Below, one piece after another: positions 33,688 through 45,893 of a stretch of 61,356 nt of DNA. Source of the stretch: Periconia sp. R9002 (lineage: Eukaryota; Ascomycota; Dothideomycetes; Pleosporales; Periconiaceae); NCBI GenBank assembly GCA_023627715.1, contig JAMAHW010000135.1, forward strand, positions 1 through 61,356, read 5' to 3'. The notes beneath the pieces were generated by a model. The model worked only from the letters and a program-made list of their open reading frames with translations. It was not told the DNA's origin and made no database searches. Position numbers and translations under genes: made by a program. How positions within the stretch are numbered: the stretch's first letter is position 1; each line of letters opens with the position of its first letter.

Positions 33688-34582
33688 TTTGGTACTAGTA
33701 TCAATGATAGCTGTGAAGGTGTGGCACAAAGATCGAGCAAATCGAGCAAATCGATCGAAAGTGGTAATTGTAAAATGGACCCAGTGATCAAAACAAAGTG
33801 GTATGAGTAAGGTGCAAAGTAGAAAGTTTGTGATGAGCACTTTTTCTTATATTACTTTCAAAGGTTGTTTGCTTTGCGGGGTGAAGTGAGACGAAAAACT
33901 TGTTTGTTTGCACGAAAGACGCGGTGACCCGACATAACGGAGCACAAAAGCACCTCCAGTTTGACTTGTGTACACAAGTTCAGGTAAAAATTAAGTAATC
34001 CACTGGTGTGATGGAGATGAAAAACGAAACCATGTCTGAAGTGAAATGCTAAACTACTGCAACGCATTGGTCTGTTGATGTACGGATTGATTATATCAAA
34101 ATCAATTGATATCAATGAAGTTTGCTCTTCTATCAACTGATCCATATACCTACGGCATGATATGTTTTCACGCGAGATTGTTTGGTAAATAAAGGTCAAA
34201 CAGAAATTCTTCGCCCACGAAACAGAGCGGATTCACATGGGATGTCGAGCAGTCAAGCGGACTCTGCAGGTGAGGGTTCGGAGCACCTTCCCTCAGACCA
34301 ATCTAAACCACGTGCTTCACAATTAGACGAGATTGCCATTGTATGGTCAACGTTCCTTCCGCCCTTCGATTTACACACACTAGTGTATACTCTGTACTTA
34401 TGTACATAACCTGCAAACCACACTTCACGCACTGCATTATCATGTCAGATATCCATTCAGCACACAAAAACCGGCTTTTTATTCCAACCATCGATCGCTA
34501 AATATCAACACTCCATCACTACCTGCACGTTTTTCGAAAATCAGCCAAAATATCGTCACTGTTAAGCAGACAAATTGCACTG
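33688..34582. other. Intergenic, no gene seen
   Basis: Promoter side of the hypothetical protein at 33687 and of the gene at 34583. Contains the palindrome ATCAATTGAT at 34101-34110 within a run of ATCAAT/ATTGAT words. Confidence 0.4.
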
Positions 34583-35448
34583 ATGGACGACTCCGCCCCT
34601 CAAGCGCCAAGCCTCCTCCGTCTCCCTGATGGTTCAACTCATTACGTTTACGATACCGCATCTCCTTTTCCTTTCACGGACCAACAGGCGGAAATGATAT
34701 ATTTTGAAGAGCGATTGGCGGAGCTTCCTCAGCCATGGCCGTGGTTATTTGCGCCGGAACCATTATTAGACCCGCCTCACCCATACCTGACCTCGGATTG
34801 GTAGTCCCTATCCTGGAATCAGGTCAAGCTGCTACACACTATCGCCAGAGCTATTGTGTTCACAGAGGATGACATATATGATGTACGAGACGCCATTCGG
34901 GAACTGAGCGTGGGTTCAGACGCCCGGGTCCTCGCGGTCTTCTTGATGAACGTGTTGCAACCCATATGTCGACCGACGAGTCTACTTGAAGGAGCCAAGT
35001 ATATGGGGATTAGGTCCCAGGAAGCTGTTATCCTTGCAACACGTAGTATTGGGATATCCGAAATGGCCCGCAAAACGGACTGGATAGTCTTGGCCATATT
35101 GGCACGCTTCGTGCCAGACGTTATTGAGCCTCTCGGGTTTTCTCAACATGGAATAACTGAAGGTATGTCTATGAATTTTCGCTGCAATGCAACGCCGTCA
35201 ACGTTCAGTTCTCTGCTAACAATTCGATATCGCCATGTGCAGGATCTTGGGCGGATAGTTGGTATCGCCAACAAAAATGCCGACATACTAGAGGGTCGTA
35301 CAGGATCCTAAAATGCATCATCAATATGTTGTACTGCGTGGGGATGTCTACATGGGAAATAGAGAGCTTACATGAAAATTTTCCAGAAGCCTTCTTCGAT
35401 CTTCGAAGCAGAAACTTTGGTCGAAGCAGAGACTTAGGTCGAAGCTGA
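34583..35448 (+). pseudogene. Hypothetical gene interrupted by in-frame TAG
   Basis: Exons 34583-35162 and 35243-35448 (80-nt intron, GTATGT...GTGCAG) read as one 262-codon frame except for TAG at 34802-34804. Before it: LLRLPDGSTHYVYDT and LPQPWPWLF. After it: NQVKLLHTIARAIVFTEDD, then a helical region to GITE, joined by the splice to GSWADSWYRQQKC. No GT-AG intron that keeps frame removes the TAG (the in-phase acceptors create another stop). A CAG to TAG change is the simplest reading, making this a recent pseudogene; two shorter genes or a sequence error are alternatives. I do not recognise the family. The last residues are encoded by an 18-bp tandem repeat. Confidence 0.45.
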
Positions 35449-35463
35449 AAGTTGGATCGAAAG
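35403..35463 (+). repeat. 18-bp minisatellite, about 3.4 copies
   Basis: Imperfect units starting TCGAAGC at 35403, 35421 and 35439, plus a partial one at 35457. In the frame of the preceding gene it encodes an RSRNFG/RSRDLG hexapeptide repeat before the stop. Confidence 0.7.
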
Positions 35464-35627
35464 AAGAGGAGAACCTAGGGTCGTGGTTACGATATCAGGA
35501 ATTCCTGAACTTTTATACGTATGGCCTGAGCACGAAGAGGTGCTACGAACCAGAGCTTCTGCGGCCAACGCAGTATGTCGGCTAGCATCTTTGCAAAAGA
35601 AAAAAAAATGAAATTATTATCATCGTG

Positions 35628-37085
35628 TCAACTCCCCTCCTCCTCCGTGACGATGTAGCTCGACCAGCCAGAGCATTTCATCTGCACGATCTTTTTCTCT
35701 TTGAGTATGTCCACTTCTGTGAAGCGGTCCACGAAATCCAGAGTGCCCAACTTTCCTCCGAGGCCTAGTTGCCGTCTCCCATTGCATCCAACGGCAAACA
35801 CAGTCTTTGAAACCTTCCCTTCTGGTCCTTTTGAAACTTCCGCGGCTGCCAGTACGTGACCTAAAATTCGCGGGTACGAAGTCAGCTTAACTCAACTAGG
35901 TGTGCTACAGTGAGTGATGAATGTCTCAAAATGCTACACCACGTGGTGTCTTGATACTGCTTTATACTTGAAAGAACGTACCCCATCCGACAGCTACATC
36001 TACAACCCCAGCCGGGACATCTTCAATTTCAAGTTCAACACAGCACACGAAGTCATCTTGTTCGTCCGAGAAACCAGACGACCTCAGTAAGGTAATTTCT
36101 TGGGTAGTGCCAGGGGGTGCTTGTCCCCACAGAAAAAGCTCACCCTCGTTGTGTTCCTCACCGTAATCAGATGAAACCGGTTCTGACACTACACAGGTGT
36201 AGTACCCGCCCGAGTCAATCTTACCGACGCGCATCTCCGAGAAGTACGGTATCGGCTCAGCTTCTGCTGTTGAGGCATGGCGACCTAGACATTTGGGAAA
36301 GCGCGGATCGGGAGCGTAAGTGTAAATCTCACCCGATATTGAGGAAAGTGTGGTGAGTGTTGTTGCGTTAGTGCGTAGTTGGATGGGGTATGAAGATGCA
36401 AGAACGCGAAATGGATGCGAAGAATCAAAAGGATGGGGGCTGATTTGCTGCTTGAGCGAGTGCAAGTCTTGTCTCAAAAACTTCAGAAAGTCCTGGAGAG
36501 TGGGGAATTGCAAGACCACATTCTCGTTGATGTCAGAGGTGCGTATTACATCCGGGCTTCCTTGGTTGATCTTTAGGCTCACAAACGCGGCTTCGCCGCT
36601 GGTGAATCGTATATCCAAAATCTCGAACCCCGCATGTAGAAAGGGGATTGTTTCTATAGTTGCATTGTTTGGGTCATTACTTTGCATACTCGAGTTGAGA
36701 ATAGTCAACTCTTTCTGCTTAGGAGCCACAAAACCCAGTACTCCGTAGTCAAGTGCTCGACCGAAGAATATCGGAGCTTCAGATTCGGATGACGGATAGG
36801 GTAGACGGGTTATATAGCCGACTTGGACATCAGTTAGGCTCGTGCCATGATAGACAAGATGTTTGGAATTCGAATGGGCAACTACAGACACATGTTTAGT
36901 CGGAGGAGCAGTTCAACGCATATTTTGTCAATATGATATACACAGGGTGTTTTACCGATCAGGTCACACCATGAGGCCCAAAGGACGGAAAGGGATGAGG
37001 CTTGTAGGACCGGTACTTCATGCTGTGGGTCTTGCCGGGAGTCTTGCTGAATGGGGTTGTGGCCAAAAACATAGAGGGACCTCAT
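35628..37085 (-). CDS. RCC1-like repeat protein
   Basis: Exons 37085-36956, 36881-35982 and 35860-35628; introns 74 and 121 nt. The product is 420 aa. The first exon reads MRSLYVFGHNPIQQ and VLQASSLSVLWASWCDLI, joining AHSNSKHLVYHGTSL; the last gives VDVAVGWG-HVLAAAEV, VFAVGCNGRRQLGLGG and KIVQMKCSGWSSYIV. LFLWGQ, AVGCNGRRQLG and VAVGWGH are RCC1-blade motifs, so a (partly degenerate) beta-propeller is likely. The middle exon alone has no ATG, which is why the outer exons are needed. Plain RCC1 proteins are Ran exchange factors, but this divergent fungal form is not RCC1 itself; function unknown. Confidence 0.78.
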
Positions 37086-40000
37086 GCCTTGCATGCATCA
37101 GTGATGCATGAAGTGGAGGACGTGATCAACAAGATAAGGCTCTATTTTTGGCAGTTCTTTTGTTCTAGGGGAGAATGCTGGAAACGCTTGGAATTGTTGA
37201 AGAAGCATTGAGGATTGAAGAAGTTCGGACAAAGATCGGCCGACACATGTGTTCTGACCGAATTGGGCTAAAGTGATTGATTACGTACTCTCAGCAAACG
37301 CGTCGCGACACGTCCTCCACCGTCAACAAAACATACATCAATGATACATCAACTTTTCCACACTCACACACCTCAGGCCGACCGTTTAATTTCTTCAAAG
37401 CAGCCATCTACGTCAGCAGCAGATGCTTCCACCTTGTGTCATCACGTGGCATTTTACACAGTGGGAGAACCGCCCAGGAATGATGCCTGCGCCAACCCCC
37501 TGCGCCAATGACATCAGGATCGTCTACGAGCGGGAAACAAGAATCTATCAGAGTTGAGATGTTGAGCCACAATGCATGGGCGGAGAGGTTCCTGAGACAA
37601 GTTACTAAACGTCCACGCAGACGTGGCAGCACAGCTGCACAAACTGATAATTGTTGATCCAGGAGTCCATCTAGCGCGTGCGTGCATGCAGCAAGCGCTT
37701 CTTGTTGTCGTACACACTCACCACTTAGACGACTCGTAATCTCGCATGCTTGCATTACAATGGCGCACGAAGAAACACATGGCGGAAAACTTGATCGAAT
37801 CAACGAAAGAGATTCTCGCGAACCAGGACAGTCGGCGCGCCGATGGTTATTACATCAATATGCCACAAAACCGGGGTGCGGTATAACGATCGCAGTATTC
37901 TTTATTGTTTGGATGCTGAGGCCCCAAGTCTCTCACCCTTGATGAGAGTGCGAAGTATATCGTGATGAACAATACCTACATGCACCTTGAACAAGCCGAA
38001 CGGACAATGGGAAGTTGGAAACGTACCCACAAACCAATCCCAAGTCCGTCGAACGACGTAAACAGTCAACTTACAACATCAAGCTAAATTGCATTGTATG
38101 CGACGCGACTGGGTGTTAATATGATGGAAACGGATCGAATTCTTGCCGTCATCGGATGCTACGTTGTATGTGCATGTGTTGTTCTGTTGAACTTGCACAC
38201 ACCGGCATCCGTTTCTCGTAATAACTTTGGTCAATGGAAAGACCAACAGACATTTCAAAGGACAACACTGATCTACAATACTTCGTCGCAAGGCTGCTCA
38301 TTACGGAGTGTAAGCCTATATCTCGGTCAGGAATGCGGCGATCGAAAAAGGGATACGGGATCTCGGTCAACGTAAGCAACACCATGTACACGTGAGTGCC
38401 AACCCAAAATCCTTTCATCTCACCCACTTCCCTTCTCCGAATTAGCCGAATAAGCGTTGCGAAAGTTGTCGCTCGTCTGCTAGTTTAAACTGCGCCACGC
38501 CAGGTGATAAAAGTGGAGTTGTATGCGGGGGAATGGCGTGCAAGGAAGACAGATCTCCGTCCAACACCCGCCGCGGAAGGTGTTTGGCTGGAAACGGCGA
38601 CAGCTCTTCTGTTGCGTAATTGCGTAGCTGTGTATGGGAGTATCGTGGGAGTTAGGGATACCTTGTGCTTCGTTTTGAAACGAGAAGATTAGCACAATCC
38701 ATGGCGTATCCAAGCCCCATAAGCAGTGGGCTGATGTGGACGTACACGTAAAGCGGATGAAGTTGGACAAGCAACGGTCGGGAGTGGAGAAACGACGTGA
38801 CGAGAGATTTGGCTAGTGGGGGCAAGTGAGGAAGGAGAATGGGGGCACCGACATCCATCGGCGCACCTGGAAAAGGCTGATAGGCACAATGCACGGCACG
38901 GCACACGGTGGAGGTGGAGGATATCATAGTCATCACGATCTACACACCAGCGACGCCACGATGCTACGGGACGTGAAACAAGGGCGCTTAGTGCGAAGCG
39001 TTGCTGTTCTGGTTGTGGTAGCGTGTGTTTCGGAGCTGGAAGGAGTGAGAAATACCATTGCGATCGATGAGATATGGTACTCTAAAGAGAACGATGTCAT
39101 GCTGAGACGGGATGCATCGTCGTCCCGTTTGGGCGGGTCTCACTATGGCTTGATTCCTTGAGGTGATCTCGATATTCCCTTACACCTTGTCGCCATCATG
39201 CGTAGTGCTTTTGGGCCATGAGTCCGCTTTTCTTGTCAACTTCGTTGACGTTACTCATATTCTCATGCATCGTTTTCGTCGTTTCTGGTATCTCACTCAG
39301 CGATGCTGCTTTGATTACACCATATCGTCCAATATTCATGGAAACAGTAAAGCGTCATAATCTGCAGTTTATTGTCAAGCATCAGCATCTATTGATCAAG
39401 AGTCAGACCATCAACAAGGGAAAGTATTTGCAAGGCATTTTACTCTTTCCATTCGGGACTGAAGGCGTGGATTTTTCTGGTTCGTTCTCCAGTACGGCCT
39501 TTTCGCGGCGCGATTCCAAGGGGCGCGCGGACGACCCAAAACGGCATCAGGCAAACTGCTCCGAAAGTTGGCTAGGGTATGCACTCTAGGCAGGCAGCCA
39601 ACATCCAAATCTTGGTTCTTTGGCCGACGGCTGTCAAAATCTCCTGTTTTTCCATGCTGCTCGGGCCGCTGTCTCGCTTCCTTTGGGTCGGACTGATGCC
39701 TCGTTGAAGCAACTACGACCTGCTTGCATAAACACAAATGCGAATGCAATTGGATGGAAACACTCGACAGAGTATGGCCCACCTTCAAGTGGTCTCAACT
39801 ATGCCGTTTGGAGGGCCGGAGGCGGTGGCGAGCAGTGCAGTCCAGTCCATCTCGATTTTCGCAGCATGAGCTGATGGATGAGGTATCGATTACACCTGTG
39901 TCGGTCGGTTAGATGTCGCACCTACGAACGTCCACGGCGAATCACAATGCAATCCAGCAGTGCATATACACACTGCACCGCGAGCTGTACCCCGTAGCCC

Positions 40001-41753
40001 ATGGACTTGTAATCTAGTGCGCATACCTAGCCACCTCTTAGTTGATGGGTGAACGGGTAGCCAGGAAGGAGGAATAGGATGAGAATTTTGACTCCTTTTC
40101 TTGTTCCCCGCGGAGAGAGCCCGCGCAGATGGTCACTGGGCCACGCTGCCAGGTACCGAGGGACGACGGGTGGTTGGCGCGCGCAAGGGTGACAGGCGAA
40201 TCTTGGAGAAGCATGGACGTGCAATTTGGGAGGCCTGTCAGAACGTTTTGGTGCGAAAATTCGGGTTCTTGGGTGTGCGTGCCTTCGTCCAGTCAACGAA
40301 TTCGGATGTCGGTGGGCCATGGGATTGCGTGTGGCAATGTCATCATGAACAGATTGATGCCGTGGCAGGGCTGATCAAGGATCCGACCAACTCTGACAAA
40401 GACACTTTGTTCTGGCGCAAGGATGGTTGGCGATCTCGGTCCACTGCCCGAAACCTCAGCCTGATCTCCCTGCACTCCATTCATTGCGTTGCACCCCAAG
40501 CATGAAATGTGTGATGAAGCTGGTCGGAACGGAGGTGCAACAGTTCAACGTTGTACTCAGGTCAATGGCCAAACGGCGCAGTGTCATGGGAGGAGGCTGA
40601 TGATGGCGCACGCTACCGTACTTTAAGTTCAACAGTAGCTGGTCCGACTCAAGGAGTTGGTCAGTTAGCACTGGATCAAACAGTACGCGGCAAGCTGCGA
40701 ACCGCTCCGACCGCCACCAACTGATTATCGATATTTACTAGGCAGTGTCAAGTCATTGGGTACATTCACTCTTCGCTAGGCTTTCATTGAACAATTTCTT
40801 GTCGGGTATCGTGACTTGCTTCTTCCTGTTCTTCGCCGCCCCCTGCACCAGCCAGTGGCCCCCTGCAGCAGCCTTCTCTCTGCCCCTGGGTGTTCCCTGG
40901 ACTCGCTATCCAATGGCACAGCGCTCCCGCGCCGATGAGATGTGATGTACGGTAGATCTTTTTCGCTTCTATCCATCCAACAACGTCATGTGCTCGCATT
41001 CTTATTTTTTCTTTTCTGCCTGCCTAACGCCCCCCTGAAGCCTCTGCACTACGGCAATGCTGGCTTAGTCGAACCCTTCTTTAGTGTGGGCCGTCCAGGG
41101 TTTTTGCCTTGCCCAAGTTGCCCTGCCCTGCTCTGGGCTAGCATGTTTGCTATTTTCAGTTTTGGGTGTCTGCGCTTGGAACCAAAAGAACATTCTTGAT
41201 TGATGATGGGGATGACTTGTGCTTGAAGCTTGCTGTGTGCTGGCTAAGAACTCTATGCAATAATAGTACAAACGCTAAGGAGCAACAACCAAAACGACCC
41301 ACCCTCGCTGGTAATCGGCCCTCATATTTTTCTCTCCCTCTGTTGCCCTTCTTTTTCTCCCTCTTCGCGTCAACGACTAGTTAGTCCAACTACTAAGCAG
41401 CTAGTAATTAGCTTGCTTGCGCCCTCGCTCGCTTTCTAAATCCCATCGATCTCTCCCTCTCTCCCACTGAACCTGCCTTCCTGCAGCTTCTTCTTTCTTT
41501 CGTGGGTTTTCTTTTGATAGTCGCCAGCCTTATTCGTCTTCACTCTTTTGCCGCTTGCTACGTCGCGTATCAAATCGACGTCGGATGTTGATCCTCATTT
41601 CATCGCACATCTGTCCCCTCACTACATCATTCCTTACCACCCTTTCCAGAACCCAAGATATCTCGGCCTACTACCCCGCGGCAGCCTTAATTCTGACCTG
41701 ACCTGTTCTGTGCCGCCCGTCTTTTGCTATTCCCGCCACTTCCGACTACCGCC
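37086..41753. other. Long gap without a supported gene
   Basis: 4.67 kb of ordinary base composition. Only short frames occur, on both strands, without conserved motifs or splice-linked continuation. The largest candidate with a real ATG and a hydrophobic helix is a 60-aa frame at 37760-37942 (not accepted). From about 41290 the plus strand is pyrimidine-rich, typical of a 5' UTR/promoter for the gene at 41754. A long regulatory region or non-coding transcripts are possible. Confidence 0.4.
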
Positions 41754-43121
41754 ATGGATACATGTAATCACGTCCAACCATCACAACCTGACACAATCAA
41801 CAACCGCCATTCCTCACCACCCTCACCTCTCCCCATGAACGACACACTACGGCCTCACACACACAGAAAGAGAAGCAACTCAGTCCCCATCATGGAAGCT
41901 CTAGGCTGCTCCACGCCCGAGGCCCGGTTGATTTTGGCCGAAGGCAAAGCCGCAGTGAACACTCGCAAAGAGTCCGCCCGCCGCCGAAGACGCATTAGGA
42001 ACCAAGACGACGAGTTCAGATACAACCCGAAAAATCATCTGCAGTATCTGGATACTAACACGCAACACACTCCGGACAACGATTCGAGGCAAGATTCCAT
42101 GTATTCTGAGGACCGAAGAGTTTCTCGTCATACGCGAAATCTCTCCAATGCCACCGACTCAAGCGTATCCACAATCACTGCTGGCCATGATCAGTCTACA
42201 GAGCCCGATACCAGCTACCACATCCCAAAGAAGAGCCCTGTTGGCGACTACTCGGCAAATCTGGCCCGATTTATCCGCGCTCAATTGAGTTCGATACCGA
42301 CCTACACCCCAACCCTTCTACCCCTCTCCCCAAGTTCATGCCCGGACTTGTCGTACACAAGTGGCGCATCCCTGAAGTCGCCCACCGGATCTTTGCAGCG
42401 CACGACGGAACCACCCAAAGTCATCACCATACCGCCAATCCGACCTCCTATGCAAAGTGCATTCTCGGAGTGGAGCTCAACTGATGACGATACCGACGAC
42501 GAAATCCCGGCCTTTCCCACGTCGGATTCAAAAACGGATGCTCCGGCAACAAAGGCCGAATACACACCGTCATTACTCCGTTACTATGAAACCTCACAAA
42601 ACTCTTCCTTCCTCTTTACGGAAACGCCGGCAGACGAGGAACCAAACACCGCAAAAGGATTCTCTTTCCCAATACCCGGTTCCTCCCGGCCAGCTCGCTC
42701 CCCAGCCCCCGTCCCTTCGTCGTCACCACCACCGCCCATGCCAAGTCTGCCCATAACGATAGGCCCGCCGTCATCCACCACGTCTTCTGCAGACCCATCA
42801 CTCGCTACATCATCCGCACCCTCCATCTCCACCGTTTCTACAAACTCCTACTTCGACTTCAAACTCAACCCTACCATCCGAGACCGGGTCATAGCTGCCG
42901 TAACCCCGCCAGCCATTACAAACCACAGTAATATATTGACCGCGACGAGTCCATTCGAAGGCAAAGCACTTGCCAACGTGCACGATGTCCTGATCGAGTC
43001 ACATCATCGGGTCAATGTCGACGGCATGGCTTTCGACATGATAAGCGAGTACTCGGGCGTGGCGGGTGCTGCAGGGGGCAGAGGGGATAACAGCATGCAC
43101 AGGGTTCAAACGCCTTGCTGA
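41754..43121 (+). CDS. Disordered Ser/Pro/Thr-rich hypothetical protein
   Basis: Single exon, 455 aa, from the ATG in context CCGCCATGG at 41754. Residues about 35-90 (RKRSNSVPIMEALGCSTPEA, then a basic RRRRRIRNQDDEFRYNP) are the most sequence-like and may be a nuclear-localisation region. The rest is low-complexity Ser/Pro/Thr with many potential phosphosites. A short C-terminal segment, NVHDVLIESHHRVNVDGMAFD, looks constrained. No enzymatic domain is seen. It has a long C/T-rich leader upstream, as in regulated fungal genes. I do not recognise the family. Confidence 0.65.
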   Translation: MDTCNHVQPSQPDTINNRHSSPPSPLPMNDTLRPHTHRKRSNSVPIMEALGCSTPEARLILAEGKAAVNTRKESARRRRRIRNQDDEFRYNPKNHLQYLDTNTQHTPDNDSRQDSMYSEDRRVSRHTRNLSNATDSSVSTITAGHDQSTEPDTSYHIPKKSPVGDYSANLARFIRAQLSSIPTYTPTLLPLSPSSCPDLSYTSGASLKSPTGSLQRTTEPPKVITIPPIRPPMQSAFSEWSSTDDDTDDEIPAFPTSDSKTDAPATKAEYTPSLLRYYETSQNSSFLFTETPADEEPNTAKGFSFPIPGSSRPARSPAPVPSSSPPPPMPSLPITIGPPSSTTSSADPSLATSSAPSISTVSTNSYFDFKLNPTIRDRVIAAVTPPAITNHSNILTATSPFEGKALANVHDVLIESHHRVNVDGMAFDMISEYSGVAGAAGGRGDNSMHRVQTPC

Positions 43122-44398
43122 ACTTCCTGCTGTATTTACTAACATACATGCAACCCCCAACTGTCTTTGCTACCGTCCGGGAAGAAAGAGCCGGTCTCGT
43201 ACTCCTCCCTTCAGACACAAAGACATCACATACACAGAACATTGGATCCTTATCCACCCGCTTTTCTTTTCCTCTCAGCCACTCCGTGGAGCCATCCTCA
43301 CACAGAAATATTTTCGCATACTTTCCTCGTGTTTCCCTCGGGATCTTCTCTCTTTGCCTTTGTTGCTTAGCTCCTGCCTCATTTCCTATGGTTATCGTTA
43401 CACGCGCTCGCATATTTGTTTTGGTCAGCCTGTTCAATATCTCCCTACTATTATTCCTCCCCCGTCAGTCCGCAATTGTGACCGGCACTCTGGTGCCTCC
43501 CTCCTAACTTTCTTACCCCCTATATTTCACGACGTATACGAAAGCGGTCCTTCAGTACATGTTTGTTTCTTCTTTACTTATTAGTTAGCATACATGCGCC
43601 TTCTTCCATCTTTAGGGAGTTACTGGGTCACTCTTATTGTATTCTTTATATTTCGTAGACGGGACTTTGGGATGGTAAGAACAGTTAGTTGCCTTCACGG
43701 GCTTTTTTTTGCATTTGGGGGTTTCGTTCCTTATTTTACGCAGCATTTCGTCTTTCACAATAGGAAGGGAAGTCTGAGGTTTGATGTTGATCACCTACCT
43801 CTTTGCATACATATGGAGTCGATAGTTACTAGTGAGAGCAAGAACCCAAGAATACACTTGGTTATAAGAAATTCTTCTGATTCCTTCAGCATCAACATCC
43901 CGCAAGAGGACTTGACTGCAACCTACTCTAAGATTCCATTCACATCCCACGTTGCCGCCCCCTATGCATGTCACCAACCCAACCTGCCAACACCCCAACT
44001 CGGACTGAAGCTAAAAGGCAAGTCCTGCCGGCAGAGCACCCATGACACAATGGGCGTTCGCCAATCCTTCCTTTCTATCCCAACACGAAGCCAGAACTGT
44101 GGCGCAGGACCTCGAGTAAGGATCATATCATGCCATGCCTAGTTCCGAAACCCACTCAATACCGACGGACGCTTCTCCGCTGTTTGACGGCATGCGCCCC
44201 ATGGCGGATCGGTTGGTTGCCGGCGGTGCCCGGCGAACGCATCAATAGTTCCCATGTTCCCATGTGGCGATCCTAAGTGGAGAATGATGATAATCCCGAA
44301 GGCTCTGGATCGAACCTCTTTTGCTTTCTTAATGTAAACTTGTACGAAGAGCTGCTTTTTCGATCGATTCTTGTTCTTCTTTCGATGGAATCGAGAAT
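43122..44398. other. Intergenic/UTR, no gene seen
   Basis: 3' flank of the disordered-protein gene and promoter of the membrane-protein gene. Open frames are pyrimidine-rich and lack motifs. Confidence 0.4.
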
Positions 44399-45893
44399 AT
44401 GGAATCCCCCACCGAACTCGCGGGACCACGTCTCCTTCGTTCGCGCTCCGTGCTTCCCCGCGACGACAATGCCTCCGATGCGTACCCCGGCGAGCGACCC
44501 CAGGATCGTACCCTGATGCTCATGTTATCGCTCGCGGCAATGACGACGATGACTTTCCTGCTCGGTGAGTCTCGACGCCCAACAACCATGTCTATCCCAC
44601 GATCATTCCCCCCAGGTCCACTCTTAAAAAATGCTGATATCGAAATCCAACTCCCCAGCATCTCGCTTCACGCACCTCAAACAACGAGCCGTGTCGAAGC
44701 GGAACATCACAAGCATTTTGATCCTATCCCTCTACGTCCTCGTCATGGCCTTCTTCACGTCCCTTCTCGTCTTCCATGCGGGGCAGGGACTGTACAATTA
44801 CGAGTTGTGTTTTGCCATTACGTGGGTGTGTCTCGTGCTCTATGCGATGGCGAAGAGTGTAATGTAATGTACCAGCCCTGTTTTCTTTATCCGACCTATC
44901 CCTTCCTCCCCTTTTTTTGGCGAGGGGGAAATCCCTGAATCCCCTCTATCTACATCAATGGCGAATAGTAAAACTCACAAACCACCCTTCCGGGCCAAAC
45001 AGCTACATCTTCCTCGTCGAGCGCATCCATGTGGCGCGCGCCGCGGTCACCACTTCCCGCTTACACGACTACATCTACCTGGGCAGCATGCTCTTCATGA
45101 TCGTAGCCTGCGGGGGCATCGTCATCAACGCCTTCCTGCACCCGTACACAGCCATGTCGCGGCAAGACGGACGGTGCCACAAGGGCATCAGCAAACGCGT
45201 GACCATCCCCTTCCTCACCGTCGACATCGTCATGGACTTTGTGCTTACTGGCGTGTTCGTGTACCTGCTTCGTCCGTTTGTGGAAAGGGGGACGCGCAAT
45301 GGTGGTGGGGAGGGCTGGCGGACGGCGTTGTCCGGGGTCGTGTCGTCGGTGGGGTTGTCGTCGAAGAATGTTGCGATGGTGAGTTTGGGGTCGGAGAGTT
45401 CGGCTTCCGAGTCGAGGAGTACGGGGGGCACAGGGGCTACGGCGGTGCAGAAGAGTATTAAGAGGTTGCTTTGGAGGAGCATCTTTGGTGCTTTTGCGAT
45501 TACGGTCGTCACGGTGGGATTGTTCATGGTGCAGTATACGGTTGGTGAGGGGGGCGAAGGGGTCGCGTTGGTGTGTAGTTCGATCTGTCTTGGGGATGGT
45601 GAGTTTTGACGTCCCATCTGCCCTTTCTTCTCCCCAACATCTCCCCTCTATGTCGGCTGTTTAGTTGAGCCCACTGATGGGATATTCTAAACGCAGACTA
45701 GAAGTCGCGTTGGAATGTCCAACAACAGCTAACCGATATTGCATATGTAGTTTTCTGGGGCTATCTCGTCATCCACTACCTAACCTTCTGTTCTCTCGAA
45801 ACCGAGGAGGACATCAGTCGATCGACGACGCTGATCGAGCAGAGACAATACCGGGCACATATACACCACGACGAATCTCTCGAGCACGGATGA
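44399..45893 (+). CDS. Multi-pass membrane protein, unknown function
   Basis: Exons 44399-44564, 44659-44863, 45003-45598 and 45751-45893; introns 94, 139 and 152 nt. The product is 369 aa. About seven hydrophobic segments: LMLMLSLAAMTTMTFLLG, ILILSLYVLVMAFFTSLLVF, ELCFAITWVCLVLYAMAK, SMLFMIVACGGIVINAFL, VDIVMDFVLTGVFVYLLR, IFGAFAITVVTVGLFMV and VFWGYLVIHYLTF. AKSVIYIFLVERIHVARA is restored by the second splice and resembles a recurrent motif of fungal seven-helix membrane proteins of unknown role. Nearer acceptors for the last intron run into a TAG or leave frame; TGTAG at 45746-45750 restores the last helix. Receptor-like function is speculation. Confidence 0.65.

Noticed and set aside
37760..37942. 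A 60-aa frame with one hydrophobic helix, as a small gene
   Set aside because: No homologous motif, no promoter or splice support, and such frames are common by chance.
45599..45893. A frameshift or premature TAG in the membrane-protein gene
   Set aside because: The nearer acceptors fail, but TGTAG ending at 45750 gives an in-frame join that restores the last membrane helix.
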